Positions 18,081-27,354 are shown, numbered from the stretch's first letter. The stretch: DNA of 64,000 nucleotides from Thermaerobacter sp. PB12/4term (GCF_003403315.2 NZ_CP048407.1:372001-436000); one strand, 5' to 3'. The notes: generated by a model from the letters alone, not told the origin. Numbers and translations are program-made.

Positions 18081-20000
18081 ATGGGGACGAACCTGCACGA
18101 GCTCCTCCGCCGCCACCGGGAAGAGGAGGCCCGCCTGCGCTGGGAGGGGACCTTTGCCGAGTACCTGGAGATCGTGCGCCGGCGGCCGGAGGTCGCCCGG
18201 CTCAGCCACGCCCGGCTCTTCGACATGCTGCGGGCGGCGGGGGTGACGGAGGCGGAAGAGGGCGGCGACGGCGAGCGGCGGCCGCGGCAGATCCACTTCT
18301 TCGACGGCCAGCTCTTCGGCCTGGAGGAACCGCTCAACCAGCTCTACGACTACCTGGAGTCCGCGGCCCGGCGGCTGGAGGTGCGCAAGCGCATCCTGCT
18401 CCTCATGGGGCCCGTGGGCGGCGGCAAATCGACCATCGTCACCCTGCTCAAGCGCGGGCTGGAGCGCTATACCCGCACGGAAGAGGGGGCGGTCTACGCG
18501 CTCAAGGGTTGCCCCATGCACGAGGAGCCGCTGCACCTGATCCCCGAGTCCCTGCGGCCCCAGGTCAGCCAGGAACTGGGCGTGCACATCGAGGGCAGCC
18601 TGTGCCCCGTCTGCCGCTACCGGCTGGAGGAGGAGTACGGCGGGGACATCGCCCGCTTCCCGGTGGAGCGCATCGTCTTCTCCGAGGCGGGCCGGGTGGG
18701 AATCGGCACCTTCACCCCGTCCGACGAGAAGTCCCAGGACATCGCCGAGCTGGTGGGGTCCATCGACCTCAGCACGGTGGGCGAGTACGGCACCGAGTCC
18801 CATCCCCTGGCCTACCGGTTCGACGGCGAGCTCAACGTGGCCAACCGCGGGCTGATGGAATTCGTCGAGCTGCTCAAGGCCCAGACGGAGTTCCTCTATG
18901 CGCTTCTCACCCTCTCCCAGGAGCAGTCCATCAAGACCGGCCGGTTTGCCATGATCTACGCCGACGAGGTGGTGATCGGCCACACCAATGAGGCGGAATA
19001 CCAGGCCTTTGTCAAGAACGAGCGCAACGAGGCCCTGATCGACCGGATGATCCTGATCAAGGTGCCCTACAACCTGCGCCTGTCGGAGGAGGTGAAGATC
19101 TACCGCAAGCTCCTGGCGGAGAGCGACCTCCAGGGCGTGCACATCGCGCCCCACACCCTGGAGGTGGCGGCCATGTTCGCCATCCTGACGCGCCTGGAGC
19201 CGCCCAAGCACCCCAACCTGACCCTGATGAAGAAGCTCCGCCTGTACGACGGCCAGCCGGTGGAGGGATTCAGCCCGCGGGACGTGCGGGAGATGCGGGA
19301 GGCGGCTGAGCGGGAGGGCATGACCGGCGTTTCCCCCCGCTACGTGATCAACTGCCTGTCCAGCGCCGTGATCCGGGCGGAGAACCGCTGCCTGGGGCCC
19401 CTGGCCGCCCTGCGCGCCCTGCGGGACGGCCTCGACCACCACACCGGCCTGACCCGGGAGCAGCGGGAGCGCTACCTCAACCTGATCCACGAGACCCGGC
19501 GCGAGTACGACGAGATCGCCAAGAACGAGGTGAACCGGGCCTTCGTCTACTCCTTCGAAGAAACCGCCCGCAACCTGTTCAACAATTACCTCGACCACAT
19601 CGAAGCCTTCTGCAACAAGACGAAGCTGCGCGATCCCATCACCGAGGAAGAGCGGGATCCCGACGAGAAGCTGATGCGCTCCATCGAAGAGCAGATCGGG
19701 GTGCCCGAGAGCGCCAAGAAGGCCTTCCGGGAGGAGATCCTGCTGCGGCTGTCGGCCCTGGCCCGGCGCGGGCAGAAGTTCGACTACACCTCCCACGACC
19801 GGCTGCGGGAGGCCATCGAGAAGAAGCTGTTCAGCGACCTGCGCAACGTGGTGAAGATCACCACTTCGGCCGCCCACCCCGACGAGGAACAGCTCAAGCG
19901 GATCAACCAGGTGGTCCAGCGGCTGTGCGACCGCCAGGGCTACTGCCCGGCTTGCGCCAACGAGGTGGTTCGCTATGTCGGACAGCTGCTGGGCCGGTGA
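18081..20000 (+). CDS. prkA: PrkA serine protein kinase / AAA+ ATPase
   Basis: A 639-residue PrkA/YeaG-family protein. It has an N-terminal PrkA AAA domain with Walker A GPVGGGKST (residues 110-118) and a conserved zinc-ribbon-like CPMH...CPVCRYRL segment, plus a C-terminal kinase-like domain ending in YCPACANEVVRYVG. In Bacillus it promotes sporulation; both kinase and Lon-like protease activity have been proposed for the family. ATG 18081 fits the family N terminus. It is the third gene of a tight operon, so it is likely expressed with yhbH and spoVR in the mother cell. Confidence 0.95.
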   Translation: MGTNLHELLRRHREEEARLRWEGTFAEYLEIVRRRPEVARLSHARLFDMLRAAGVTEAEEGGDGERRPRQIHFFDGQLFGLEEPLNQLYDYLESAARRLEVRKRILLLMGPVGGGKSTIVTLLKRGLERYTRTEEGAVYALKGCPMHEEPLHLIPESLRPQVSQELGVHIEGSLCPVCRYRLEEEYGGDIARFPVERIVFSEAGRVGIGTFTPSDEKSQDIAELVGSIDLSTVGEYGTESHPLAYRFDGELNVANRGLMEFVELLKAQTEFLYALLTLSQEQSIKTGRFAMIYADEVVIGHTNEAEYQAFVKNERNEALIDRMILIKVPYNLRLSEEVKIYRKLLAESDLQGVHIAPHTLEVAAMFAILTRLEPPKHPNLTLMKKLRLYDGQPVEGFSPRDVREMREAAEREGMTGVSPRYVINCLSSAVIRAENRCLGPLAALRALRDGLDHHTGLTREQRERYLNLIHETRREYDEIAKNEVNRAFVYSFEETARNLFNNYLDHIEAFCNKTKLRDPITEEERDPDEKLMRSIEEQIGVPESAKKAFREEILLRLSALARRGQKFDYTSHDRLREAIEKKLFSDLRNVVKITTSAAHPDEEQLKRINQVVQRLCDRQGYCPACANEVVRYVGQLLGR

Positions 20001-20037
20001 CCGGCGCCCGCAAACCGGACCCGCAGCGAGCAAGCGC

Positions 20038-20065
20038 GCGCGGGAGCCCGGCGGGGCTCCCGCGC
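20038..20065 (+). terminator. terminator-like hairpin after prkA
   Basis: Perfect 12-bp stem (20038-20049 with 20054-20065) with a GGCG loop, followed by ACTGTCTTG, a weak T-containing tail. A second GC hairpin follows at about 20074-20100. It lies between prkA (plus) and the convergent DUF1657 gene (minus). Confidence 0.6.
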
Positions 20066-20131
20066 ACTGTCTTGCCCGCCCGGTGGGCCGGCGGGCGGGC
20101 GGTGAGGCGTGATCCACGGTACGGCCGGCGG

Positions 20132-20338
20132 TTACTTCTGCTTGTACTGGGGCTCCTGCTGCTGGATCTGCTGCAGCCGCTGCTTGAGGCCGTTGACGGT
20201 CTGCTCCATCTGGTTGGCCAGGTCCCGGAACAGCTGCTTGGCCTGCTGGTCCTGGGTCTCCAGCTGGTAGCTCTTCAGATCGGCAAGGATGCTCTCGGCG
20301 CTGGCCAGCGTCTGCTGCATCTTCAGGCCGACCGTCAC
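20132..20338 (-). CDS. DUF1657 small sporulation-associated protein
   Basis: A 68-residue protein starting MTVGLKMQQTLASAESILADLKSYQLETQDQ and ending EPQY plus a basic tail, the typical DUF1657 pattern (TVG-K-MHQ near the start, TQDQ-AK, EPQY at the end). It is predicted to be a mostly helical coiled bundle. GTG 20338 is chosen because GGGAGG lies eight bases upstream; an in-frame GTG nine bases farther abuts the GGGAG. DUF1657 genes usually accompany spoVA or DUF421 genes and forespore expression; here it lies beside the prkA operon instead. Its upstream region overlaps the 5' region of divergent pfkA. Confidence 0.85.
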   Translation of the reverse strand: MTVGLKMQQTLASAESILADLKSYQLETQDQQAKQLFRDLANQMEQTVNGLKQRLQQIQQQEPQYKQK

Positions 20339-20513
20339 TCCGCTCACCTCCCGGCTCTAATGTCGGCGGGCACGGCACGGGGCATGTCCGGCAATGGGTT
20401 GCTGTGATGCCGCGGGACAAGCTGCGCTACCATGGAAGGGTCAGGGCGAGGACGGCCGGCGGAGAGGCAGGGTGAATACGGCCGGCTGCCGGCCGGCAGG
20501 GGGAGGGCAAGGC

Positions 20514-21473
20514 GTGAAGCGCATCGCACTTCTGACCAGCGGCGGGGATGCGCCCGGGATGAACGCGGCCGTGCGCGCCGTGGTGCGGCGCGCCCTGGCC
20601 AGCGGCTGCCAGGCGGTGGGCGTGCAGGAAGGCTACGCCGGCCTGATCGAGGGGCGCATGGAGGAACTGGACCACCGCGCCGTGGGCGACATCATCCACC
20701 GCGGGGGCACCATCCTGCGCACGGCGCGCAGCCAGGCCTTCCGCACGCCGGAAGGCCAGGAGCGCGCCCTGGAACAGCTGCGCCGGCACGGCATCGACGG
20801 CCTGGTGGCCATCGGCGGCGACGGCACCCTGCGCGGCGCGCTGGCCCTGCACCGGCGCGGCTTCCCGGTGGCCGGCATCCCCGCCACCATCGACAACGAC
20901 CTGGCGGGCACCGACGTCACCATCGGCTTTGACACGGCGGTCAACACCGTGCTCGAAGCCATCAACCGGGTGCGGGATACGGCCACCGCCCACGGCCGGA
21001 CCTTCGTCATCGAGGTGATGGGGCGGCATAGCGGCCAGATCGCCCTGATGGCCGGCCTGGCCGGTGGTGCCGAGTCCATCCTGGTCCCCGAGGTACCCTA
21101 CGACCTGGACGACATCTGCGCCCGCCTTCTGCGCGGGCGCCAGCGCGGCAAGCGCCACAGCATCATCGTCGTGGCGGAGGGCGCCGCCCGCGGCTTCGAA
21201 GTGGCCCAGGCCATCGAGGCCCGCACGGGCCTGGAGACCCGGGTCACGGTCCTGGGGCACATCCAGCGAGGGGGCACGCCGTCGGGCCGCGACCGCCTGG
21301 TCGCCAGCATCCTCGGGGCCGCGGCCGTGGAGGTCCTGCTCGGCGGCCGGTCGGGCGTCATGGTGGGCGTGCGGGGCGACGGCTGGATGGCCACCCCCAT
21401 CGAGGAAGTCCTGGCCACGCCGCGCCCGCTGCCGGCGGGGTGGATGGAGCTGGCCGAGGTCCTGGCCCGCTGA
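20514..21473 (+). CDS. pfkA: ATP-dependent 6-phosphofructokinase
   Basis: Phosphorylates fructose 6-phosphate, the committed step of glycolysis. The 319-residue length is that of bacterial PfkA. Motifs: LLTSGGDAPGMNAAVR at the N terminus, GGDGT (101-105, the ATP-type rather than PPi-type form), TIDNDL with catalytic D127, and MGRHSGQIAL. GTG 20514 follows GGGGGAGGG. TACCAT at 20428-20433 may be a -10 element, without a good -35. It is followed 33 bp later by pyk, an arrangement shared with many Firmicutes, so the two irreversible glycolytic steps are probably co-regulated. Confidence 0.97.
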   Translation: MKRIALLTSGGDAPGMNAAVRAVVRRALASGCQAVGVQEGYAGLIEGRMEELDHRAVGDIIHRGGTILRTARSQAFRTPEGQERALEQLRRHGIDGLVAIGGDGTLRGALALHRRGFPVAGIPATIDNDLAGTDVTIGFDTAVNTVLEAINRVRDTATAHGRTFVIEVMGRHSGQIALMAGLAGGAESILVPEVPYDLDDICARLLRGRQRGKRHSIIVVAEGAARGFEVAQAIEARTGLETRVTVLGHIQRGGTPSGRDRLVASILGAAAVEVLLGGRSGVMVGVRGDGWMATPIEEVLATPRPLPAGWMELAEVLAR

Positions 21474-21506
21474 CCCCTTGACTCTCGCGTCACCGAGGTG
21501 ATCCCC

Positions 21507-23312
21507 GTGGAGTACCGTCGGACCAAGATCGTCTGTACCCTGGGCCCGTCCACCGATGATCCCCAGGTCCTGCGCCGCCTGCTGGAGGCCGGCATGGATG
21601 TGGCCCGGATCAACCTCTCCCACGGCACGGCGACCGACCACCGGCGGCGGGTGGAGATGCTGCGCCAGATGGCGGCCGAGCTGGGCCGCCACGACGTGGG
21701 CATCCTGTTCGACACCCGGGGACCGGAGGTGCGGGTCGGCCCGCTGCCGGGCGGCGCCCTGGAGCTGGACGGCGGCCAGCGGGTGGCCCTGGCCGCGGCG
21801 GAGCACGGAGAGGCGCCGGGCGGCTTGGAAGGCACCGGGTCCGGGGGGCGGGCGCCGGCCGGCTGCCCGGTGATCCCCGTCTCCTATAGCCGGGTGGCCA
21901 CCAGTGTGGGACCCGGCGACCGGATCCTGCTGGACGACGGCAACCTGGTGCTGACCGTGGAAGAGACGGACGGCGTCTACGTGTACTGCCGGGTGGACGC
22001 CGGCGGCCGCCTGCTCCAGGGCAAGAAGGCCACCCTGCCGGCAGAGAGCCTGGATCTGCCCTACCTCAACGAAGCGGACCGGGCCGACGTGCGCCTGGGC
22101 ATCGAGCTGGGCATCGACTTCATCGCCGCCTCCTTCGTGCGCTCCGCCGCCGACGTCCACGCCCTGCGGCGGGTGATCGAGGAAGCCGGAGGCGACCAGT
22201 GGGTCATCGCCAAGATCGAGAACCGCCTGGGCGTGGAGCGGCTGGACGAAATCCTGGCCACCGCCGACGGCATCATGGTGGCCCGGGGCGACCTGGGCGT
22301 CGAGCTGCCCGTCGAGGACATTCCCCTCCTGCAAAAGCAGATCATCCAGGCGGCCAACCGGGCGGGCAAGCCGGTGATCACAGCCACCCAGATGCTGGAG
22401 TCCATGGTCCACCGCCCGCGGCCCACCCGGGCCGAGAGCACCGATGTGGCCAATGCCATCCTGGACGGCACCGACGCCGTCATGCTGTCGGCGGAAACGG
22501 CGGCGGGGCAGTACCCTGTGGAAGCGGTGGAGATCATGGCCCGCATCGCCCGCCGCACGGAGGCCGCCCTGGACTATGCCCAGCGGCTGGCCCGGACCGG
22601 TCAGGAAGAACACCGCACGGTGACCGACGCCGTCAGCTACGCCTCCTGCACCGCCGCGGAAGACCTGGGGGCGGCGGCCATCCTGACCGCCACCCAGTCG
22701 GGCTACACGTCGCGGATGATCTCCCGCCACCGGCCGCGCCAGCCCATCGTGGCCATCACCCCCAGCCAGCGGGTGGCTCGCAAGCTCAGCCTGATCTGGG
22801 GCGTGCGGGCCCTGGTCTCCGCGCCCCAGCACGACGTGGACGGCCTGATGGAGCAAGCGATGCGGGGCGCGGTGGAGGGCGGGTTCGTCCGGCCGGGGGA
22901 CCTGGTGGTGATCACCGCCGGGGTGCCCGTGGGCCAGCCGGGGACCACCAACATGCTGCAGGTCCACACCGTGGGCCAGGCGGTGCTGCGAGGAACCGGC
23001 GTCGGCCAGGGCAGCCATACGGGGCCCGTGCGCATCGTGCGCGACCCCGAGGCGGCGGGTCCCTTCCACGGCGGCGAGGTGCTGGTGGCCCTGAGCACCG
23101 ACCGCGACTTCATGCCCCTGATCGAGAAGGCGGGGGCGCTCATCACCGAAGAGGGCGGGCTGACCTCCCATGCGGCCATCGTCGGCCTGCACCGGGGCAT
23201 CCCCACCATCGTGGGGGCGGCGGGTGCCCTGGAACGCTTGCAGGACGGCGAGACGGTCACCGTGGATGCCCGGCGCGGCCTGGTCTACCGCGGTTGGGCC
23301 CGGGTCGGCTGA
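21507..23312 (+). CDS. pyk: pyruvate kinase with C-terminal PEP-utiliser domain
   Basis: Converts PEP and ADP to pyruvate and ATP. The 601 residues include the TIM barrel (TKIVCTLGPS, ARINLSHG, FDTRGPEVR, IAKIENRLG, MVARGDLGVELP, TATQMLESM) and the C-terminal allosteric domain. They then add an extra domain of about 100 residues carrying LTSHAAIVGLHRGIPTIVG, the phosphohistidine-type swivelling domain found in Bacillus/Geobacillus pyruvate kinases. In the usual enzyme family the swivelling His would follow TSHA; here it is present. GTG 21507 is preferred over GTG 21498, which overlaps the GAGGTG ribosome site. A low-complexity insertion lies at about residues 98-120. Confidence 0.97.
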   Translation: MEYRRTKIVCTLGPSTDDPQVLRRLLEAGMDVARINLSHGTATDHRRRVEMLRQMAAELGRHDVGILFDTRGPEVRVGPLPGGALELDGGQRVALAAAEHGEAPGGLEGTGSGGRAPAGCPVIPVSYSRVATSVGPGDRILLDDGNLVLTVEETDGVYVYCRVDAGGRLLQGKKATLPAESLDLPYLNEADRADVRLGIELGIDFIAASFVRSAADVHALRRVIEEAGGDQWVIAKIENRLGVERLDEILATADGIMVARGDLGVELPVEDIPLLQKQIIQAANRAGKPVITATQMLESMVHRPRPTRAESTDVANAILDGTDAVMLSAETAAGQYPVEAVEIMARIARRTEAALDYAQRLARTGQEEHRTVTDAVSYASCTAAEDLGAAAILTATQSGYTSRMISRHRPRQPIVAITPSQRVARKLSLIWGVRALVSAPQHDVDGLMEQAMRGAVEGGFVRPGDLVVITAGVPVGQPGTTNMLQVHTVGQAVLRGTGVGQGSHTGPVRIVRDPEAAGPFHGGEVLVALSTDRDFMPLIEKAGALITEEGGLTSHAAIVGLHRGIPTIVGAAGALERLQDGETVTVDARRGLVYRGWARVG

Positions 23313-23452
23313 GGACCGCGGCCCCTGGGCCCGCCGCCCGCCGCGGGTTCCCCGGTGACCGGCCGGAAGGGCCTGGCCCTGCCCCCGCGGTGTCCGCCGG
23401 GCTCCAGGTGGACGGCCCCGGCGGGCTGCCGGCGGGCGCGGGCCCCCGGGGC

Positions 23453-23461
23453 TGATACAAT
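23453..23461 (+). promoter_or_regulatory. candidate extended -10 promoter for mrp
   Basis: TGATACAAT, an extended -10, lies 30 nt before the mrp start. It has the same form as TGCTACAAT before hemE. No good -35 is visible. Confidence 0.4.
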
Positions 23462-23490
23462 GGAGGCACGGAGAAAGGGGGGACGGCACC

Positions 23491-24594
23491 GTGTCCCAAG
23501 TGACGCGGGAACAGGTCCTCAGCGCCCTGGCGCAGGTCAAGGACCCCGAGCTGAACCGCAACCTGGTCGAACTGAACATGGTCCGCGACCTCCAGATCGA
23601 CGGGGGCCGCGTGGAAGTGGAGATTGCCCTGACGGTGCGGGGCTGCCCGCTGCGGTACGAGATCAAGAAGGACGTGGAGGCCAAGCTCCAGGCCATCCCC
23701 GGGGTGACCGAGACGGTGGTCCACCTGGGGGCCATGACCGACGAGGAGCGGCAGCAGCTGATCGAGAAGTTCCGGCAGCCCCGCCAGCCCAAGTCGCGCA
23801 TCATGGCCGACGACTCCCAGACGGTGATCCTGGCCATCTCCAGCGGCAAGGGCGGCGTGGGCAAGTCGACGGTGACGGCCAACCTGGCGGCCGCCCTCCA
23901 CGCTTTGGGCTACAAGGTCGGCGTGCTGGATGCCGACATCTACGGCTTCAGCATTCCCGGCATGCTGGGCATCGAGGGGCGCAAGCCCGTGGCCTTCAAC
24001 AAGGCCATCGTGCCGATCCCGGCCCACGGCATGCAGGTCATGTCCATGGGCTTCTTCGTCGACGCCGACACGCCCCTGATCTGGCGGGGACCCATGCTGA
24101 TGGGCGCCGTCGAGCAGTTCCTGGCGGACGTGCTGTGGGACGATCTGGACTTCTTCCTGATCGACCTGCCGCCCGGTACCGGCGACGTGCCCCTGAGCAT
24201 CCTGCAGAAGCTGCCGCGGGCCCAGGTGGTGGTGGTCACCACGCCGCAGCCCGCGTCGGTGACCGTGGCCCAGCGCACGGGGATCATGGCCCGCAAGGTG
24301 CAGCATGAGGTGCTGGGCGTCATCGAGAACATGTCCTACCTGGTCTGCTCGAACTGCGGCGAGCGCCACGAGATCTTCGGCCGGGGCGGCGGCCGGCAGC
24401 TGGCGGAGAAGCTGGACACGCAGTTGCTGGGCCAGCTGCCCATCCAGGAGGAGCTGCGGGAGGCCGCCGACGCCGGCAAGCCCGTGGCGCTGTACGCGCC
24501 GGAAAGCCACGTGGCGAAGGCGTTCCTCGACCTGGCCGGGCGCATCGCCCAGCTGACCCTGCCGGCCGAGCGGCTGGCGGCGGCGTCCCGGTAG
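23491..24594 (+). CDS. mrp: Mrp/NBP35-type Fe-S carrier ATPase
   Basis: A 367-residue cytoplasmic P-loop protein that binds and transfers iron-sulfur clusters. An N-terminal MIP18/DUF59 domain (KDPELNRNLVELNMVRDL, about residues 17-34) is fused to the Mrp ATPase. The deviant Walker A GKGGVGKST is at residues 119-127 and the cluster-binding C-x-x-C (C286, C289) is in VCSNCGERHEIFG. GTG 23491 follows AAGGGGGGA. It stands alone after pyk. No partner suf genes are nearby, though the heme and respiratory genes in the window illustrate the demand for iron cofactors. Confidence 0.94.
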   Translation: MSQVTREQVLSALAQVKDPELNRNLVELNMVRDLQIDGGRVEVEIALTVRGCPLRYEIKKDVEAKLQAIPGVTETVVHLGAMTDEERQQLIEKFRQPRQPKSRIMADDSQTVILAISSGKGGVGKSTVTANLAAALHALGYKVGVLDADIYGFSIPGMLGIEGRKPVAFNKAIVPIPAHGMQVMSMGFFVDADTPLIWRGPMLMGAVEQFLADVLWDDLDFFLIDLPPGTGDVPLSILQKLPRAQVVVVTTPQPASVTVAQRTGIMARKVQHEVLGVIENMSYLVCSNCGERHEIFGRGGGRQLAEKLDTQLLGQLPIQEELREAADAGKPVALYAPESHVAKAFLDLAGRIAQLTLPAERLAAASR

Positions 24595-25007
24595 AAGGGT
24601 GCATGGGGGCACCGCACTCACGAGACAGGACGCGGCCCCTTCAAACGGACACGATCCCTGCTTGATGGGGCGCCGTACGGGCCGCGTCTTGGGGGCGCCG
24701 CCTGCTGCACCCCGCCGAGCGGGGGACCTGCTGCATACCGCCGAGCAGGGGATCGTCCCGTGGGCCGTGGCCATCCCACTTGCGACCCCATCGCAAAGCT
24801 CGCGTTCCGCTCCAGCCGGCCGGGCGTCACCGGAGGATCCCGGTGACCCGGCCGGTTGCCGTGTTTTGCCGCAGGCGGAAGGTGGTTTCCGCCACCGGGT
24901 CGAACCCGTTGGCTAGTTCGCATGGATGGCAAGGCGGGTCTCATCGTGCAGCCGGGGCAGCCGGGGTAGCCGGACAACCGGCTGGAACGCCAACCGGGGG
25001 ATGACGG
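24595..25007. other. structured intergenic region after mrp
   Basis: No gene. It contains, in order, a long-loop hairpin (10-bp perfect arms 24629-24638 and 24679-24688), a tandem 24-bp repeat (24701-24750) and a strong hairpin (24816-24833 pairing with 24840-24855, two bulged bases). The density of structure suggests either mrp transcript termination plus a regulatory leader for the next gene, or a small structured RNA. Confidence 0.5.
24701..24750. repeat. tandem pair of 24-bp direct repeats
   Basis: Units 24701-24724 and 24727-24750 match at 21 of 24 positions (CCTGCTGCA, two variable bases, CCGCCGAGC, one variable base, GGG). Period 26 bp, about two and a half helical turns. Function unknown; it could be an operator pair. 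Confidence 0.75.
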
Positions 25008-25991
25008 GTGAGAGGGGACCTGGGCGACCTGGGGGTCGGAACGGGCCGCAGGCCGCGCCTGCGGCGGTGGCTAGGGTGGAGCCTGGTGGCGCTTCTTGCG
25101 CTGGCCATGGCGGCCTGCGTGGCCATTTCCTGGCAGGTGGGGCTGGGGCTGATCCATCCCGAGCGGGAGCCCGTGACGGCCGATCCCGCCAGCCGCGGCC
25201 TAGACTATGAGAACGTCGCCTTCACCAGCCGCGACGGGATCCGGCTTGAGGGCTGGTTCCTCCCCGCGACGGGCGGCGTGGCCCCGCGGACCGTGATCTT
25301 CGCCCACGGCTACGGGAAGAACCGGCTGCAGGACGACGTGCCCGCCCTGGACGTGGCGGCGGCCCTGGTCCGGGCGGGGTTCAACGTCCTGATGTTCGAC
25401 TTCCGCAACAGCGGCAGTTCGGGCGGCGACCGCACCACCGTGGGCCAGGAGGAGGTGCAGGACCTGGCCGCGGCGGTGGAGTGGGTCCGCGCCACCTACG
25501 GGCCGGACCAGGCGGTGGGCCTGCTGGGCTGGTCCATGGGGGCGGTGACGGCCATCCTCACCGCGGGCGGGGCCGAACCGGTGCAGGCCGTGGTGGCCGA
25601 CGCGCCCTTCGCCGACCTGCGCACCTACCTGGAGGAGAACCTGTCCCACTGGACCGGCCTGCCCGAGTTTCCCTTCAACTGGCTGATCCGCACCCTGCTG
25701 CCCCCGCTGGCTGGCGTCCACCCCGAGCGGGTGCGGCCCTTGGAGGCCGTGACCCGGATGGCGCCCACCCCCCTGCTGCTGATCCACGGCACCGCGGACA
25801 CGGTGATCGGCCCCCACCACAGCCGCCAGCTGGCCCTGGCGGCCGAGCGCTCGGGGGTGCCGGTGGAGCTCTGGGAGGTGGAGGGGGCGGGGCACGTCAA
25901 GTCGTACGCCACGGCGCCGGAGGCGTACCTGCAGCGGGTCGTCGCCTTTTTCGAAAGCCACCTGGGCGGCCCGTCCGGCCGGCAGGGGTAG
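25008..25991 (+). CDS. membrane-anchored alpha/beta hydrolase
   Basis: A 327-residue protein with an N-terminal hydrophobic segment (about residues 22-46) that should anchor it in the membrane with the catalytic domain outside. The hydrolase domain shows TVIFAHGYGKNR (oxyanion region), nucleophile S176 in GWSMGA, an acidic residue in IHGTADTV and His in GAGHVKSY. This is the layout of the YqkD/DUF4810-like and BAAT-like extracellular hydrolases of Firmicutes; the substrate is unknown. The GTG 25008 start has only a weak ribosome site (GGGGGATGACGG). It is preceded by a structured 413-bp intergenic region and followed by lysC in the same direction. Confidence 0.82.
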   Translation: MRGDLGDLGVGTGRRPRLRRWLGWSLVALLALAMAACVAISWQVGLGLIHPEREPVTADPASRGLDYENVAFTSRDGIRLEGWFLPATGGVAPRTVIFAHGYGKNRLQDDVPALDVAAALVRAGFNVLMFDFRNSGSSGGDRTTVGQEEVQDLAAAVEWVRATYGPDQAVGLLGWSMGAVTAILTAGGAEPVQAVVADAPFADLRTYLEENLSHWTGLPEFPFNWLIRTLLPPLAGVHPERVRPLEAVTRMAPTPLLLIHGTADTVIGPHHSRQLALAAERSGVPVELWEVEGAGHVKSYATAPEAYLQRVVAFFESHLGGPSGRQG

Positions 25992-26139
25992 GACCTCCCC
26001 GCTCGCCAGCCGGATGGAAGTACCTTCCGTACCTCTCAAATGCCCAGCATCCCGGAACCACCACGAGACCTTTACACGGATGCCGCCGGGCGAAACAATA
26101 CCGGACAAGGACTCTGGCGTTGGGACGGAGGAATGAGCC

Positions 26140-27354
26140 TTGTCCCTGTGGGTGTGGAAGTTCGGCGGCAGTTCTGTGGCGGGACCGGACCGCATCCGTC
26201 ACGTAGCCCGGCGGGTGGCGGAGGCCCGCAAGGAAGGGCACAACCTGGTTGTCGTCGTCTCGGCCATGGGCGATACCACCGATGACCTGATCGCCCTGGC
26301 GCGGCAGCTCCATTCCGAACCTCCCGCGCGGGAGCTGGACGCCCTCCTGGCGACCGGCGAGCAGGCCAGCGCCGCCTTGCTGGCCATGGCCCTGGACGCT
26401 CTGGGTGTGCCGGCCCGTTCCTTTACCGGCTGGCAGGCGGGCATCCAGACCGAGGGTGCCCACGGCAACGCCCGGGTGCGGGCCATCGCCGCCGAGCGGC
26501 TGCGGGAGGCGCTGGCGGCCGGGTTCGTCCCCGTGGTGGCGGGCTTTCAGGGGCTCAACGCCGAGGGGCACGTGACCACGCTGGGACGCGGGGGATCCGA
26601 CACCACCGCGGTCGCCCTGGCGGCGGCGCTGGAAGCCGAGCGCTGCGAGATCTTCAGCGACGTGGAAGGGGTCTTCACCGCCGACCCGCGGGTCGTGCCC
26701 GGCGCCCGGCTGCTACCCGTCATCTCGTACGACGAGATGATGGAGCTGGCTCGCCTGGGCGCTCAGGTGCTCCACCACCGGGCGGTGACCTGCGCCCAGC
26801 GCCACGGCATCGTGATCCATGCCCGCTCGACCTTCTCGGACCACCCGGGGACGCGGGTGGTGCCGGCGGGTACCGTCGAGCCCGACCGCCCGGTCAGCGG
26901 TGTCACCTCGGATCGCCACGTGGCGCGGCTGGCCCTGGTCTCGGTGCCCAACGTGCCGGGCATCGCCCACCGGGTGTTCAGTGCCCTGGCCGAGGCCGGG
27001 ATCAACGTGGACATGATCAGCCAGTCGGTGGCGCGCAACGGCCACCAGGACATCGCCTTCACCATTGCCGACGGTCACCTGCCCGTGGCCCGCCGCGTGC
27101 TGGAACCGCTGGTGCGGGAGTTGCCGGCCCAGCGGCTGGTGGTTGACGACGGCATCGCCAAGGTGAGCGCCGTGGGGGCGGGCATGGCGACCCAACCCGG
27201 CGTGGCGGCCACCATGTTCGGCGCGCTGGCGGGGGCCGGGATCAACATCGAGATGATCAGCACCTCGGAGATCAGCATCTCCTGCCTGGTCGCCCGGGAA
27301 CAGGTGGACGAGGCGGTGCGGGCGGTCCATGACGCCTTCGACCTCGGGCGCTGA
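26140..27354 (+). CDS. lysC: aspartate kinase
   Basis: Phosphorylates aspartate at the entry to lysine, threonine, methionine and diaminopimelate synthesis. The 404 residues comprise the kinase domain with VWKFGGSSVAGPDRIR at the N terminus and GRGGSDTTAVAL (about 149-160), then two ACT domains (about 265-404) for amino-acid feedback, including SVPNVPGIAHRVF and the INVDMISQS pattern. The length and layout match the Bacillus class-II enzyme, in which an internal start can also make a separate beta chain. TTG 26140 follows GGAGG at eight bases. No lysine riboswitch was seen in the 148-bp upstream gap. Confidence 0.95.
   Translation: MSLWVWKFGGSSVAGPDRIRHVARRVAEARKEGHNLVVVVSAMGDTTDDLIALARQLHSEPPARELDALLATGEQASAALLAMALDALGVPARSFTGWQAGIQTEGAHGNARVRAIAAERLREALAAGFVPVVAGFQGLNAEGHVTTLGRGGSDTTAVALAAALEAERCEIFSDVEGVFTADPRVVPGARLLPVISYDEMMELARLGAQVLHHRAVTCAQRHGIVIHARSTFSDHPGTRVVPAGTVEPDRPVSGVTSDRHVARLALVSVPNVPGIAHRVFSALAEAGINVDMISQSVARNGHQDIAFTIADGHLPVARRVLEPLVRELPAQRLVVDDGIAKVSAVGAGMATQPGVAATMFGALAGAGINIEMISTSEISISCLVAREQVDEAVRAVHDAFDLGR

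Noticed and set aside
20427-23882. 1151-codon minus-strand frame across pfkA and pyk
   Set aside because: Shadow of two well-supported plus-strand genes; no motifs of its own.
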